From Methanobacteriota archaeon (GTDB lineage Archaea; Halobacteriota; Methanomicrobia; Methanomicrobiales; Methanomicrobiaceae), in assembly GCA_016841665.1 (NCBI GenBank), contig JAENYT010000008.1, positions 1 through 64,000 on the forward strand: a DNA stretch of 64,000 bases. Reading direction: 5' to 3'. Shown here piece after piece: positions 46,209 to 55,369 of the stretch. Made by a program: the position numbers and the translations under genes. A model generated the notes under the pieces. The model was not told the origin of the DNA. It did no database searches and saw only the letters and a program-made list of their open reading frames with translations. The number at the start of each line of letters is the position of its first letter. Position 1 is the first letter of the stretch.

Positions 46209-47354
46209 ATGGATGATATTGAAGACCACTTTATCGTAGAGGGCGATGAGAGCTTCGTAATCAACGGGGAGGAATACATCCTCACCAATGCTGAACACTT
46301 CATCATCAATGGTGAAGAATACGTCATGATCGAAGACGAACTCTACCAAGTTGAGAGAGACGGGGACCAAGATCTTAGTGAAATTGAGGACCATTTCATT
46401 GTAAGGGGAGAAGAGAGGTACGTAATCCACGGCAGGGAATACATTGTCACGAATGCGGAGCATTATGTCGCCAATGGCGAAGAATACGTTAAAATTGGTG
46501 ATGAATTCTACCGTGTCGATAATAATTCTCATGCTCCGAACGCGCATGGCGGCTCTCAGCAGGGATCAATCCTCGGAACCATCATCGGATACGGTATAGG
46601 ATTAGTGATATTGGCCGTTATTGTGGTGGTGGTTGGTGGAGTTGGAACTGCATTCGTGAGTGGATTTATGGAGGGAATTGATTCTGAAGATGTTGCCATT
46701 CCCAAGACTACTACTCCCGAGACCGTGGCGACGACAACGCAAACCTCAACACCGAAGCCAACACCAACGACCCAATCTTATGAATCACGTTTTTCAGATC
46801 AGATTGTAGAGGCGATGGATTATACAAATCCAACGACACGGGATTATGCATTAAGCCTCATTCCTCAAGCTCACGGTGGGGAATACAGTATTGCACAAAT
46901 ATGCGACATGTGGGAAGCAGCCTACAAAAAATGGACATATGTAAATGATCCAAAAGGCACTGGATATCTCTCTCCTGCTAGCAGGACCATTCAACTGGGA
47001 TTGAAGGGTGATTGCGATGATTTTGCCATTTTAATGGGATCACTCATCCAAGCGACAGGTGGATCAGCACGTGTTGTTACCGCGTATAAGTCAAATGGTG
47101 AAGGCCATGCATTTGCTGAAGTTTACATTGCAAGGGACAAATCCGCACTTCAGTCTGCTGCGAACTATATTTGTATGAGGTATAATTGCAAATCAATTGC
47201 ATACCATACGCATTACGATAAGAATCAAAATCCACAATATTGGCTCAATCTTGATTGGTCAGCGAATCATCCCGGTGGACCATTTTATCAAGCGTCGGAA
47301 CTGAAAGCATACTATTCGAATGGCTATTGGTGTAATCTACAACCGACAGCGTGA
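46209..47354 (+). CDS. Membrane-anchored transglutaminase-like protein with N-terminal tandem repeat
   Basis: A 381-residue protein from ATG 46209 (TTG 46191 is an alternative). The N-terminal ~100 residues are two copies of a ~45-residue acidic repeat (IEDHFIVEGDESFVINGEEY, IEDHFIVRGEERYVIHGREY). A membrane segment (IIGYGIGLVILAVIVVVVGG) is followed by a Thr/Pro linker and a transglutaminase-like domain with the Cys-His-Asp triad: GDCDDFAIL, GHAFAEVYI, NLDWS. The domain would lie outside the cell, probably acting on peptides or proteins. AT-rich. Confidence 0.72.
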   Translation: MDDIEDHFIVEGDESFVINGEEYILTNAEHFIINGEEYVMIEDELYQVERDGDQDLSEIEDHFIVRGEERYVIHGREYIVTNAEHYVANGEEYVKIGDEFYRVDNNSHAPNAHGGSQQGSILGTIIGYGIGLVILAVIVVVVGGVGTAFVSGFMEGIDSEDVAIPKTTTPETVATTTQTSTPKPTPTTQSYESRFSDQIVEAMDYTNPTTRDYALSLIPQAHGGEYSIAQICDMWEAAYKKWTYVNDPKGTGYLSPASRTIQLGLKGDCDDFAILMGSLIQATGGSARVVTAYKSNGEGHAFAEVYIARDKSALQSAANYICMRYNCKSIAYHTHYDKNQNPQYWLNLDWSANHPGGPFYQASELKAYYSNGYWCNLQPTA

Positions 47355-47444
47355 GGAGTAATAGAATCTCTATTTTTGTTGGATTGATGAAAAGGCGGCA
47401 TGGAATTTGTAATAGTAATAAAAGCATGGTTTCAAAACGTGCTC

Positions 47445-48071
47445 TCATTCGGATACCATTTTTTTGATTAATTCTTTCCCCCGATCGCTGGCCATTACAC
47501 GAAGGATTTGTTCCTCCAATTGTGACGCGTCAAGTTTAAATGAAATCGTTCGATTATCTGGGGCGGGTTGGTTTCTGCCCTCAATCTTGCCCTCTTCCTT
47601 CGTATCGATCTTGTTTTCGTTGAACATCCCGGACAAAAAAGAAAAATCAAACGTTGATGCGCTGATGTCAATTTCTCTTACGCGTCTGGCAATTTCCTTG
47701 TTGGTCGGACGAGATGTTCGGTTTTCGGCTAAATGTACAAGGTAGGTATAGATCTCCCGGTATGAAGCGTTGCACACAGGGCAGCCACAGAAAGTCAGGA
47801 GAGCGCCCCCCTTGAGCAGGAGGATATTGGAGTACAGTGTGTCCATAAATGGCATTCTCTTGAGTTGGCACGGTGTGTAGCGCTTTAGACTTTTGTTGGA
47901 TTTTTTCTCCTTTGACGCCTCTAACATCTTTTCAGGGTGTAGTTGTTTATTGACCGGCGTCGTTTCTTCAAAAACTCTCAGATCGGCCGCGCACCAGTTG
48001 CAATAATTTGCCCCCTCTTCAATTTCACGGCCGCATATATCGCATTTGATGAAAGTCATCTGTTTTTCCAT
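47445..48071 (-). CDS. Zinc-ribbon hypothetical protein
   Basis: A 208-residue protein from ATG 48071. A four-Cys zinc ribbon opens it (CDICGREIEEGANYCNWC). A second CGCPVC motif lies near residue 95, followed by a helix (YREIYTYLVHLAEN). The frame is open for 34 more codons upstream, but those codons are part of the 294-bp repeat and are not genic. Function unknown. Confidence 0.6.
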   Translation of the reverse strand: MEKQMTFIKCDICGREIEEGANYCNWCAADLRVFEETTPVNKQLHPEKMLEASKEKKSNKSLKRYTPCQLKRMPFMDTLYSNILLLKGGALLTFCGCPVCNASYREIYTYLVHLAENRTSRPTNKEIARRVREIDISASTFDFSFLSGMFNENKIDTKEEGKIEGRNQPAPDNRTISFKLDASQLEEQILRVMASDRGKELIKKMVSE

Positions 48072-48118
48072 TGAGCATTCAATGAGATTTAAGTAAGCTA
48101 TATCCCGTGTGTGATATT

Positions 48119-48411
48119 CGATCGGTCGGGCTTGCTCCCTCGCTCCGGCAGGCCTCCGCTCGCTTCGCAACACCTCCCTTGTTTTTTACCCGGTTGATGG
48201 TCATCTGTAACGCCCTCACGCGTCGCATCTCCGCTTCGCTCCGGTGCTCTGCGTGGCGGCTCCCTGTGCACGCCGCCTTCGCAGACTGCTGGCGCAGACT
48301 GCTCGGCGGCTGTGTGCTGGAGGGGTGCGAACGCCGCCAGGAATATCAGGTCTGCCGCCCTTCGGCGGCACCGCTCCCTGCGGTCGCTGACCGGATAATC
48401 CGGGCGGCTGG
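48119..48411 (+). repeat. 293-bp GC-rich interspersed repeat, copy B
   Basis: Second full copy of the element at 38718-39011, in the same orientation. It differs by scattered substitutions and single-base indels. No open frame is conserved. The ends coincide within a base or two, so it behaves as a discrete unit. No flanking target-site duplication is evident. Confidence 0.85.
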
Positions 48412-48534
48412 AATAACCATTCAGAATGTGTAAAATGTGAGGCTGAGTTTTTCTATTTCGACACATTATACTCCGCAAATACGCGATTCTGGAAAAATGA
48501 AATTAAATATTTAACATTATGCTGTATTTTGTCC
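48412..48534. other. Short AT-rich gap after repeat copy B
   Basis: The whole gap between the genes at 48071 and 48535 is ~460 bases, of which 293 are the repeat. The remainder is AT-rich with no recognised feature. Confidence 0.5.
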
Positions 48535-50235
48535 TTAGTTTGAGTTTTTTCTCTTCTCTCTTTCTTTTCTCACTATTGAGAGTACCTCTTCTAGCGTATA
48601 CCTCTTGAATGCTTCCGGATATGCCTTCTCAATGAGAACACGGTTTTGCCATGTCATTTCATCGAAATCTGGCCATCTTAAGTGATCATAAGGCCTCGCT
48701 GTAGGGGGCTGGTAGTAATAAGGGTCTTCTTTCTTTATCAATTCCTGAAACGCTAATTCATTTTGGAATGGACCCTCTAATAACGTTCGATTGAGTTCAT
48801 GGAGTAAATGTTTGAGATGATAGTCTGAAACATCCTCATCGAGTGGGTGATATTTGATAATATTTTGAAACCTGTGACTGAACTTGCTCATTAAAAATCG
48901 GGAAACTGGATTTTTATCATCCTTCAGGTCTTTGACCAGAGCATTTGGATTCTTTAGCACATCCCTTTCACCAAGCATTATGGCACCGAAAGGCAGAATC
49001 GTTGTCCTGATGTCTATTGAATATTGATTTTTTTCATGAGATGTGGATTCATCGGATTTATCGTGGGTGGTATTAAATCGGGCATCATATTGAATCACAT
49101 ATCCGTTTTTCAACCGGATTTTTAGCAAACTCTCGTTTTCTTCCTCTGATGGCCGATATGGACGGACCCAGACCTCTGAAAGAAGTCCTTGTTCTGGTGT
49201 TGTACGCGTTTTGATGATGTCATTAATCGTTGTGAATATCATTTCAAGAAGAAATGGAAATTTCAGCAAATCCAATCCATCTCGCCGATAATTCGGAGAT
49301 GGATTGTCCATGTTAAGATCCCAATCTCCATTGACAAATTCGTCGAGTGCAATAGGCGATGATAAAATCAATGCGAGGATGGGGAGGATGATATTCTCCT
49401 TTTCGTGAAACCTGTAATAATCTTCAATTGCACTGGGGTATTTGTAGAGATTTGGAAGCGTGTCCAGGGCAAAATTGTGGTACTTGATTACGGCAGGGAT
49501 ATTTTCATCTTTTTTATAGGAATTGGGGAACATGGGAAATCTCATAAAAAGGGTTGATATGGGACCACATCGCTCTCCTCTCTCAGACGGGAAAGCTGCC
49601 TTTTGTGCATATTCTTCAAATGAATTCGCAGATAAGACTTCAGCGAGTTCATATTGCTGTATATCGCGATAAAACTGACTACGATCTTTGAACACTTCGG
49701 AAAAAAATGCATTTGCTTCTTTTTCTTTCCATTCCAGAATATCTATCTGACTGTATATCAGTACGTCTTTTTCGGCAAGAATTTTTTTAACGAGGTATTC
49801 ATCGATATTTTGCCGTAAGAAGGCGCAATCAAGTAATTGGATTCTTTCCTTTGGATTAAAATTCGTTACGATGATCCTCACGAGTTTTTTAAAAACTGGA
49901 TAGCCATACTTCAAACGGTAATGAAGAGTTGGTTGTTTCTTATTTGGCGTGAATTCTTTTTCTGCATCGAAAATACTCAATTCTGATACGAATTTATCAC
50001 AAACTTCTTTTGCCCATTTCCGAGAGATGTTCACTTCCCTGCTAAGTTGTGCTGGATGAGGGCGGTAGTACGGTTTCTTCTTTTTTGGTCGTAAAGGATT
50101 CTCATTCCCTGCGAGGTCTTTTCCGCTCAAATCTCTTTGTTGAACGTCCTCAAGTTCTGCACTTTCTCTCTCAATGAAATGTCTAAGTATTGTACATTCG
50201 CTTACCGTGAGATCATCTGGCCGGGTTCGACGCAT
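48535..50235 (-). CDS. Large hypothetical protein with N-terminal HTH-like region
   Basis: A 566-residue AT-rich protein. The first ~110 residues may hold an HTH (AQLSREVNISRKWAKEVCDK). The remainder is helical, with no catalytic motif I recognise and no membrane segment. It is divergent from the viperin gene, with 127 bases between them. Possible role as a regulator or partner of the viperin is inferred from position only. Confidence 0.55.
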   Translation of the reverse strand: MRRTRPDDLTVSECTILRHFIERESAELEDVQQRDLSGKDLAGNENPLRPKKKKPYYRPHPAQLSREVNISRKWAKEVCDKFVSELSIFDAEKEFTPNKKQPTLHYRLKYGYPVFKKLVRIIVTNFNPKERIQLLDCAFLRQNIDEYLVKKILAEKDVLIYSQIDILEWKEKEANAFFSEVFKDRSQFYRDIQQYELAEVLSANSFEEYAQKAAFPSERGERCGPISTLFMRFPMFPNSYKKDENIPAVIKYHNFALDTLPNLYKYPSAIEDYYRFHEKENIILPILALILSSPIALDEFVNGDWDLNMDNPSPNYRRDGLDLLKFPFLLEMIFTTINDIIKTRTTPEQGLLSEVWVRPYRPSEEENESLLKIRLKNGYVIQYDARFNTTHDKSDESTSHEKNQYSIDIRTTILPFGAIMLGERDVLKNPNALVKDLKDDKNPVSRFLMSKFSHRFQNIIKYHPLDEDVSDYHLKHLLHELNRTLLEGPFQNELAFQELIKKEDPYYYQPPTARPYDHLRWPDFDEMTWQNRVLIEKAYPEAFKRYTLEEVLSIVRKEREKRKNSN

Positions 50236-50362
50236 TTATTCTCAATTCAAGATTCATAGTATAAAAAAGTGCCCAGACTGTTTACTATTTTTTAATTTTA
50301 TATTCTGTAAATTAAGCCTTATATCTTCTTTTTGGCTATTTGGATATTGTAAATGACGTATC

Positions 50363-51208
50363 TTGGTGTTAAGTGTGAATTCAAACTTTGAAATCTTATC
50401 GGCCAACTGGCACTTCACGTCGCTCTGTAACTACAATTGCGAGTTCTGCTGCATGCAGAAGCTCTCGGGTGATCTGCGTTCGCTGGAGAGATCCCGAGAC
50501 GTGCTTGAACATCTGGTCGGGCTGGGCATTGAGAAGATCAACTTCGTAGGCGGGGAGCCCCTCTGCAATCCCCTCATCTTCGATGTGGTGTCTGTCGCCG
50601 ACGAGCTTGGTCTTGTGGTTAGCATCACTTCCAACGGGTCGTTGTTGAATGAAAGGTCGCTGGATCGGCTTGCTCCCTACGTAGATTGGATCGGGCTATC
50701 GATCGATTCAGCCTCGGATGCGGTTGAGCAGCGGATGGGCCGGGGCGATGGTTCGCATGTTCAGCACTGTCTGGATGTGGCACCGCTGGTTCATGGTCTG
50801 GGGATGCAGCTGAAGATCAACACCACGGTGACGAAACTGACGTTCCAGGAGGATATGCGGGATCTGATCCGGGCTCTTGATCCACAGCGGTGGAAGGTCT
50901 TCCAGTTCCTGCATGTCCCCGGTCAGAACGATGATGCGGTGGCGGCCTTCGCGATCACCGATGAAGAGTTTGCTGAATTCAAGGCGCACAATGGCAACAT
51001 CAAGCTGCGAAATGGTGCGGCACCGGTATTCGAGTCTGCCGATCTGATGCTCGACTCTTACCTGATGCTCACCCCGGCAGGCAACATCTTCCTGAATACG
51101 GAGTATCCGTTCCGGGAGTATGCGCTGGAATCGGTCACAAAGGAGATGCTCCCTACCATTCTGAACGCGGACAATTACGTCGAACGGGGTGCGCTCTATG
51201 CCTGGTGA
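50363..51208 (+). CDS. Prokaryotic viperin (radical SAM antiviral nucleotide enzyme)
   Basis: A 281-residue radical SAM enzyme matching prokaryotic viperins, which convert NTPs to chain-terminating ddh-nucleotides that block phage polymerases. The cluster motif CNYNCEFC has Cys22, Cys26 and Cys29. Family motifs follow in order: KINFVGGEPL, SITSNGSLL, DWIGLSIDS, KINTTVTKL, RWKVFQFLHVPGQND, SYLMLTPAGNIFL. It begins at TTG 50363 or GTG 50366. A TATA-like CTTATATC lies ~35 bases upstream. pVips often sit beside a nucleotide kinase; none is seen here, so substrate (CTP, GTP or UTP) cannot be predicted. Confidence 0.88.
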   Translation: MVLSVNSNFEILSANWHFTSLCNYNCEFCCMQKLSGDLRSLERSRDVLEHLVGLGIEKINFVGGEPLCNPLIFDVVSVADELGLVVSITSNGSLLNERSLDRLAPYVDWIGLSIDSASDAVEQRMGRGDGSHVQHCLDVAPLVHGLGMQLKINTTVTKLTFQEDMRDLIRALDPQRWKVFQFLHVPGQNDDAVAAFAITDEEFAEFKAHNGNIKLRNGAAPVFESADLMLDSYLMLTPAGNIFLNTEYPFREYALESVTKEMLPTILNADNYVERGALYAW

Positions 51209-51328
51209 CAGGGCGGCATCTATGTTACCCTTCTGCACGCGGGGAGGTGAGATCATGTAACCCGGTTGCGTTCAAATTCTTTCACTTCACGTATCGTTTT
51301 AAGAACACATCGAGATGGAGGGGCAAAA

Positions 51329-51454
51329 ATGTCCAAGAAAGGAATGAGCAAGGGAGATGCGCAGCGCATCCAGTCCCACGCAGACAGGACCGGTACCAAC
51401 CAGGGCTTCAAGGCCCGGTCAATGTCTTCTGCAAGCAAAAAGACTGGGAAGTAA
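51329..51454 (+). CDS. Small SMP-like (seed-maturation-type) protein
   Basis: A 41-residue hydrophilic protein: MSKKGMSKGDAQRIQS, then ADRTGTNQGFKARSMSSA and a Lys-rich tail. The pattern follows small SMP-type proteins of methanogens, linked by analogy to desiccation or stress. A good ribosome-binding site (GGAGGGG) lies ~7 bases before ATG. Confidence 0.6.
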   Translation: MSKKGMSKGDAQRIQSHADRTGTNQGFKARSMSSASKKTGK

Positions 51455-51470
51455 ACCGCTTAATGCAACC

Positions 51471-51583
51471 AATTCACAACCTTTTTATCTCTTCACTTCT
51501 ATGTCTGAATTAAGGCGCGCATGTGAAATCTCGCCAGATTACGCTTTTTTGGACGGATTCGAACACCCGATTTTGAGCCTGCC
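51471..51583 (+). repeat. 113-bp repeat with promoter and start of a lost gene, copy 1
   Basis: Matches 56438-56550 at about nine of ten positions, in direct orientation. Each copy carries a TATA-like CCTTTTTATC and an ATG (51501 here) opening a frame with RRACEISPDYAFLDGFE-type sequence, which diverges or stops after LSLP. Here the frame ends at 51602 after 33 codons. It looks like the 5' end of a gene that has been lost in both places. Confidence 0.75.
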
Positions 51584-51665
51584 CGGGGGTACTTCATTCT
51601 AAGTTCGAATCCCCTACCAAATGGTACTTTAGACTCTTTTAGACTCTTTTCAGACGCACATTTAG

Positions 51666-51911
51666 ATGGTAGATACGACCCGGTACCATAAGTTCCACGC
51701 CAACGTCAGACGGGTGTATGGGGACCGGAGCATCGAGAAAGGATTGGCCGAGGGGAGGATCACCCAGGACGACGCCGACCTGATCCGGGAGTTACGTCAC
51801 CGAGGCACGATGCTGCGTCTCGATGTTCCAACTCCCGCTCCTCACCTTTTTAAAGCCTTCAACACGGCCTTCCGAAAGGGGACAGATCCGGCCTCCCGCA
51901 CATACCTTTAA
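51666..51911 (+). pseudogene. N-terminal fragment of archaeal tyrosine recombinase
   Basis: An 81-codon frame matching the SAM-like core-binding domain of archaeal integrases (RYHKFHANVRRVYGDRSIEK, GLAEGRITQDDADLIREL). After ~50 residues the match ends and the catalytic domain (Arg, His-x-x-Arg, Tyr) is absent. It marks the scar of an integrated element at the boundary between the accessory island and the metabolic backbone. Confidence 0.7.
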
Positions 51912-51946
51912 GTACGTTCGGGTTTCCAGAGCCCCCAGGTGATACC

Positions 51947-52336
51947 ATGGCCGGACGACTGGAAGGCGAGAGTGCCGCTGTCAACGGGCCGGACTCCGGT
52001 TTCGGGCACGCGAGAGCGATGGCGTTCGCTTGTGTAGGTGCGGATGCTGCGGCGACCGTCCACACCGATCGCGAGGGAGCGGAGCGGACGGCAGAGGAGG
52101 TGGGCGGCCCCGGCCGTCGCACCCCGCTCATCAGGCTCGAGCAGAAAGACCACAGGAGCGTCGAAGAGCTCGGCACGCCGAAGATCCTGGAACAAGACAC
52201 CGGGATCGACTCGACCGGCAACCATGTGCGGGAGATGGATCCCGCACACCGGGACCGTGAGATCTGGGCGGACCTCCGCGGCACCACGGGCCGTGTCGAT
52301 GGGGAGCTGATGCAGAATCTGGGGCAGGGGACATGA
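51947..52336 (+). pseudogene. Decayed short-chain dehydrogenase fragment
   Basis: A 129-codon frame with the remains of an SDR nucleotide-binding region: SAAVNGPDSGFGHARAMAFA, where TGxxxGIG is expected, then HTDREGAERTAEEV and IDSTGNHVREMDPAHRDREI. The NNAG strand is missing and the Tyr-Lys active site is not reached. It retains a promoter (ACCTTTAAGTA, ~51904-51914) and overlaps the GH15 start by four bases, so it may persist as a leader for the next gene. Confidence 0.65.
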
Positions 52337-54120
52337 TCCGGCCGCTCACCCTCACGCCGTATCCCGATCTCAGCCAGATCGGTATCGTTGGAGACGGGCA
52401 CACCGCTGCGCTCGTCACCGACGAAGGCGTGGTTGAGTGGTGGTGTCCAGAGCGCTTCGACGCACCGAGCGTCTTTGCCCGTCTCATCGATGCAGAGAAC
52501 GGCGGGTATTTCACCACCGGCCTTCCGGTGCACCACAAGAAGATCGCGTACTACGAGGAGGAGACGAACGTCATGGTCTCGGTGCTCGGGACGGCCGATG
52601 CTTCGGTCCGGGTCACGACGTTCATGCCCTACCCGAGGGACGGGGTTCCCCTCCTGATCCGGCTGGTCTCCTCGAGCGGGCTTCCGATCGACGTCACCGC
52701 CACGTTCGCCCCGGCATTCCAATACGGCGAAGTGAGGCCGATCCTGGAGCGGGAGAGGACGGGTATCAGCGCCTGCGGAGACGGCGAGACGCTCCGGCTC
52801 TTCACAACGGCGGAGATGGAGATCGGGGACGGACGGGCCGATGCGACGATCCGGTTCTCCGGCGGAGACGTCCACGCCTTCGTCCTCGCCTACGGCGACG
52901 AAGCGGACTGCCCGAACCCCCGCGGGCATGCAAAACGGCTGCTTGCGGCAACCCGGGCGTACTGGCGGGAATGGTCGGGCCGCTGCACCTATACCGGCGA
53001 ACACCGGGCAGACGTCCTCCGGAGCCTCCTCTCACTCAAGCTTATTCAGTACGCCCCTTCAGGCACCTTCGTCGCCGCCCCCACGCTCGGGCTCCCCGAG
53101 CAGCCGGGCGGGGAGCGGAACTGGGACTACCGCTATGTCTGGCTCCGTGACGGGGTCTTCGTGGTGATGGCGTTCGAGTCGACCGGGTATGCCGAGGAGG
53201 CTGATGCATTCCGGTGGTGGCTGGCCTCGCTGCTCCGCCGCGATCCCCCCGACCAGCTACAGCCACTGTACACCGTCGATCAGGGGCGGGAGGTCGAAGA
53301 GCGGGATCTCGATTATGCCGAGGGCTACCGTCATTCACGGCCCGTCCACGTCGGGAACGGTGCAGGGGCACAGTTCCAGCTCGATATCTACGGCGAGGTG
53401 ATGCTCTGCTTCCACCGGGCGCCGCGACTGATGCAGGGGCCCGAAGGGCCTGCGATCTGGACGTCGCTCCGGCGGCTCGTCGACTGGGTCTGTGCAAACT
53501 GGCGGAAGCCCGACGCGGGGATCTGGGAGATCCGGGGCGGGAACTACCAGCAGATCTTCTCAAAAGTGATGGCGTATATGGCGGTTCGGCGGGGGATCGA
53601 GATCGCCACCGAGAACGGATTTCCTGCGTCCCTGGAGCGCTGGGAGCGGGTCAGGGACGAGATCTGGACCTACGTAAACACCGAGGGCTACAGCGAAGAG
53701 GCACGGGCGTATATCCAGATGACGGAGCGGAACGATGCGGACGTGGCGATGCTCCTCTTCCCGATCGTCGGGGTGACGGACTACAACCACGAGCGGTTCT
53801 GCGACACGGTCCGGTATATTGAAGATCAGCTCGACGAGGAGGGCTACCTGCAGCGCTACATCGTCGACGACAATCTGCCCGGCCGCGAGGGGGCGTTCCT
53901 CCCGGCCTGCTTCTGGATGGCGACGGTGAAGGCGAACCAGGGTGACCTCGAAAGCGCCCGGGACTGGTACGCCCGGGCCTACCGGGCCGCAAGCCCCCTC
54001 GGCCTCTTTTCAGAGGAGATAGACGGTGTCGGCCGGGTGATGCTCGGCAACTTTCCGCAGGCGCTCACGCATCTTTCGCACGTGCTCGCAGCATGGGCGA
54101 TCGACTATCGGCATAGGTGA
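52333..54120 (+). CDS. GH15 glycoside hydrolase (glucoamylase or trehalase)
   Basis: A 595-residue GH15 enzyme of the archaeal/bacterial glucoamylase-trehalase group. Visible are the N-terminal domain IGIVGDGHTAALVTDEGVVE, the active-site strand ERNWDYRYVWLRDG (~256-269), and the later ETNVM and TENGFPASLERW segments. It would release glucose from glycogen-like glucan or trehalose in the cytoplasm; no signal peptide is present. The TreT synthase at 59.7 kb makes trehalose a plausible substrate. It overlaps the SDR remnant and is convergent with gnd. Confidence 0.88.
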   Translation: MIRPLTLTPYPDLSQIGIVGDGHTAALVTDEGVVEWWCPERFDAPSVFARLIDAENGGYFTTGLPVHHKKIAYYEEETNVMVSVLGTADASVRVTTFMPYPRDGVPLLIRLVSSSGLPIDVTATFAPAFQYGEVRPILERERTGISACGDGETLRLFTTAEMEIGDGRADATIRFSGGDVHAFVLAYGDEADCPNPRGHAKRLLAATRAYWREWSGRCTYTGEHRADVLRSLLSLKLIQYAPSGTFVAAPTLGLPEQPGGERNWDYRYVWLRDGVFVVMAFESTGYAEEADAFRWWLASLLRRDPPDQLQPLYTVDQGREVEERDLDYAEGYRHSRPVHVGNGAGAQFQLDIYGEVMLCFHRAPRLMQGPEGPAIWTSLRRLVDWVCANWRKPDAGIWEIRGGNYQQIFSKVMAYMAVRRGIEIATENGFPASLERWERVRDEIWTYVNTEGYSEEARAYIQMTERNDADVAMLLFPIVGVTDYNHERFCDTVRYIEDQLDEEGYLQRYIVDDNLPGREGAFLPACFWMATVKANQGDLESARDWYARAYRAASPLGLFSEEIDGVGRVMLGNFPQALTHLSHVLAAWAIDYRHR

Positions 54121-54125
54121 CCCTC

Positions 54126-55076
54126 TCATATCTTCGTGATACGGCTCACCCGCCGCTCCTCTGCAATATGCTCGTCTTTGCCGAAGGGATGGCCGCCGAA
54201 GCCGTGCCGCATGAGCGCGATCGATCGATGGGTGTCGCTGTCCTTCTCCCGTGACTCGAAGAGCTCCATGATCGCGATCATCGTGGCCGGGATAGGTATC
54301 TCCCACATGATGGCAGTCTCGACCAGCCAGTTCACCTCGCCGGTATCCTCGACGTAGCTCTCGATGGCTTCGAGGCTCCGCTCGGAGAGTCCCTGCTCCA
54401 TCAGCTCGACGAGCCAGCTCCGGATCACCGAACCGTGCGCCCAGTTATGAAAGATCCCCGCAAGGTCGAGATCGAAATCGCCGCACCCCCGTAGCAGTGA
54501 GACGCCTTCACCGATCGCCTGGAGCATCCCGAACTCGATCCCGTTATGGACGAGTTTGACGAAGTGGCCGCTTCCGGGCTTTCCGGTGTACACAAGCCCC
54601 TCCGGGACCGCGAGTTTTTCGAGAACCGGTCGTGCAATCCGGTAGCCCTCTTCCGGTCCGCCGACCATGAAGCACGCCCCGTGCCGGGCGCCCGCTATCC
54701 CGCCGCTTGTTCCGCAGTCGAGGAAGTGGATGCCCTTCTTCGCAAGGTCGCGCTCCCGCGCCATCGAGTCGCGGTAGAAGGAGTTGCCGCCGTCCATCAC
54801 CACGTCGCCCACGTCGAGGTGCGTCACCATCTGCGAGAGGACGTCGTCCACCGGATGCCCTGCCGGAACCGAGAGGTAGATCACCCGCGGGGGCTTGAGA
54901 TACGCTGCAAAATCACGGTAATTCTCCGAAAATGCCACTCCCTGCTCTTCTAGATCCGGTTTTTTGTGGCGAGCGGTCCCCACAACGTCGATTCCCCTTT
55001 CGACGGCCTGCAGTGCAAGGTTCCCTCCCATCTTCCCGAGTCCGACGATCCCGGCCTGCAGATCGCTTCCTGCCAT
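54126..55076 (-). CDS. gnd: 6-phosphogluconate dehydrogenase, decarboxylating
   Basis: A 316-residue short-form 6-phosphogluconate dehydrogenase. Motifs: Rossmann GLGKMGGN, DGGNSFYRDS, LDCGTSGG, and KLVHNGIEFGMLQ with the catalytic Lys. ATG 55076 is preferred over GTG 55085 because AAGGTGA lies 6 bases ahead. It oxidises 6-phosphogluconate to ribulose 5-phosphate with NAD(P). The gene for glucose 6-phosphate dehydrogenase is not seen here; the glucose 1-dehydrogenase nearby offers another entry. It is convergent with GH15 by six bases. Confidence 0.9.
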   Translation of the reverse strand: MAGSDLQAGIVGLGKMGGNLALQAVERGIDVVGTARHKKPDLEEQGVAFSENYRDFAAYLKPPRVIYLSVPAGHPVDDVLSQMVTHLDVGDVVMDGGNSFYRDSMARERDLAKKGIHFLDCGTSGGIAGARHGACFMVGGPEEGYRIARPVLEKLAVPEGLVYTGKPGSGHFVKLVHNGIEFGMLQAIGEGVSLLRGCGDFDLDLAGIFHNWAHGSVIRSWLVELMEQGLSERSLEAIESYVEDTGEVNWLVETAIMWEIPIPATMIAIMELFESREKDSDTHRSIALMRHGFGGHPFGKDEHIAEERRVSRITKI

Positions 55077-55369
55077 ATCGGTCACCTTCTGCCCCGGTGG
55101 GGAGGAGCGATGATTAACTTAACGGTCGGACGCTGCCCCTTACCGCTTCTTCTGGTTCTGGTTTCCGGCCGTTCCAGTGTCGATGTGAACCCTGAATCGG
55201 GTCACGGAGAGAGGTGTTTTCCGTGTAAAAAAGCGATATATGCATCAGTCCCGCGGGAGAGAGGAGACCCCCTGCGATCCCTGAATCTACTCCGTTTCAT
55301 TGGTTTTTCGCGAGCGGGGAAGGGTCTGTGTGCAGGGGTTTTGAGGGGCGTTCTCCCTCTGTCCGGGCG

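Noticed and set aside
48072-48173. N-terminal extension of the zinc-ribbon protein
   Set aside because: The extra codons are encoded by repeat copy B; the same residues appear in an unrelated frame next to copy A.
51600-51625. Complete tRNA gene
   Set aside because: Only a T-loop and 3'-end-like sequence is present; the 5-bp stem does not pair and no anticodon arm precedes it.
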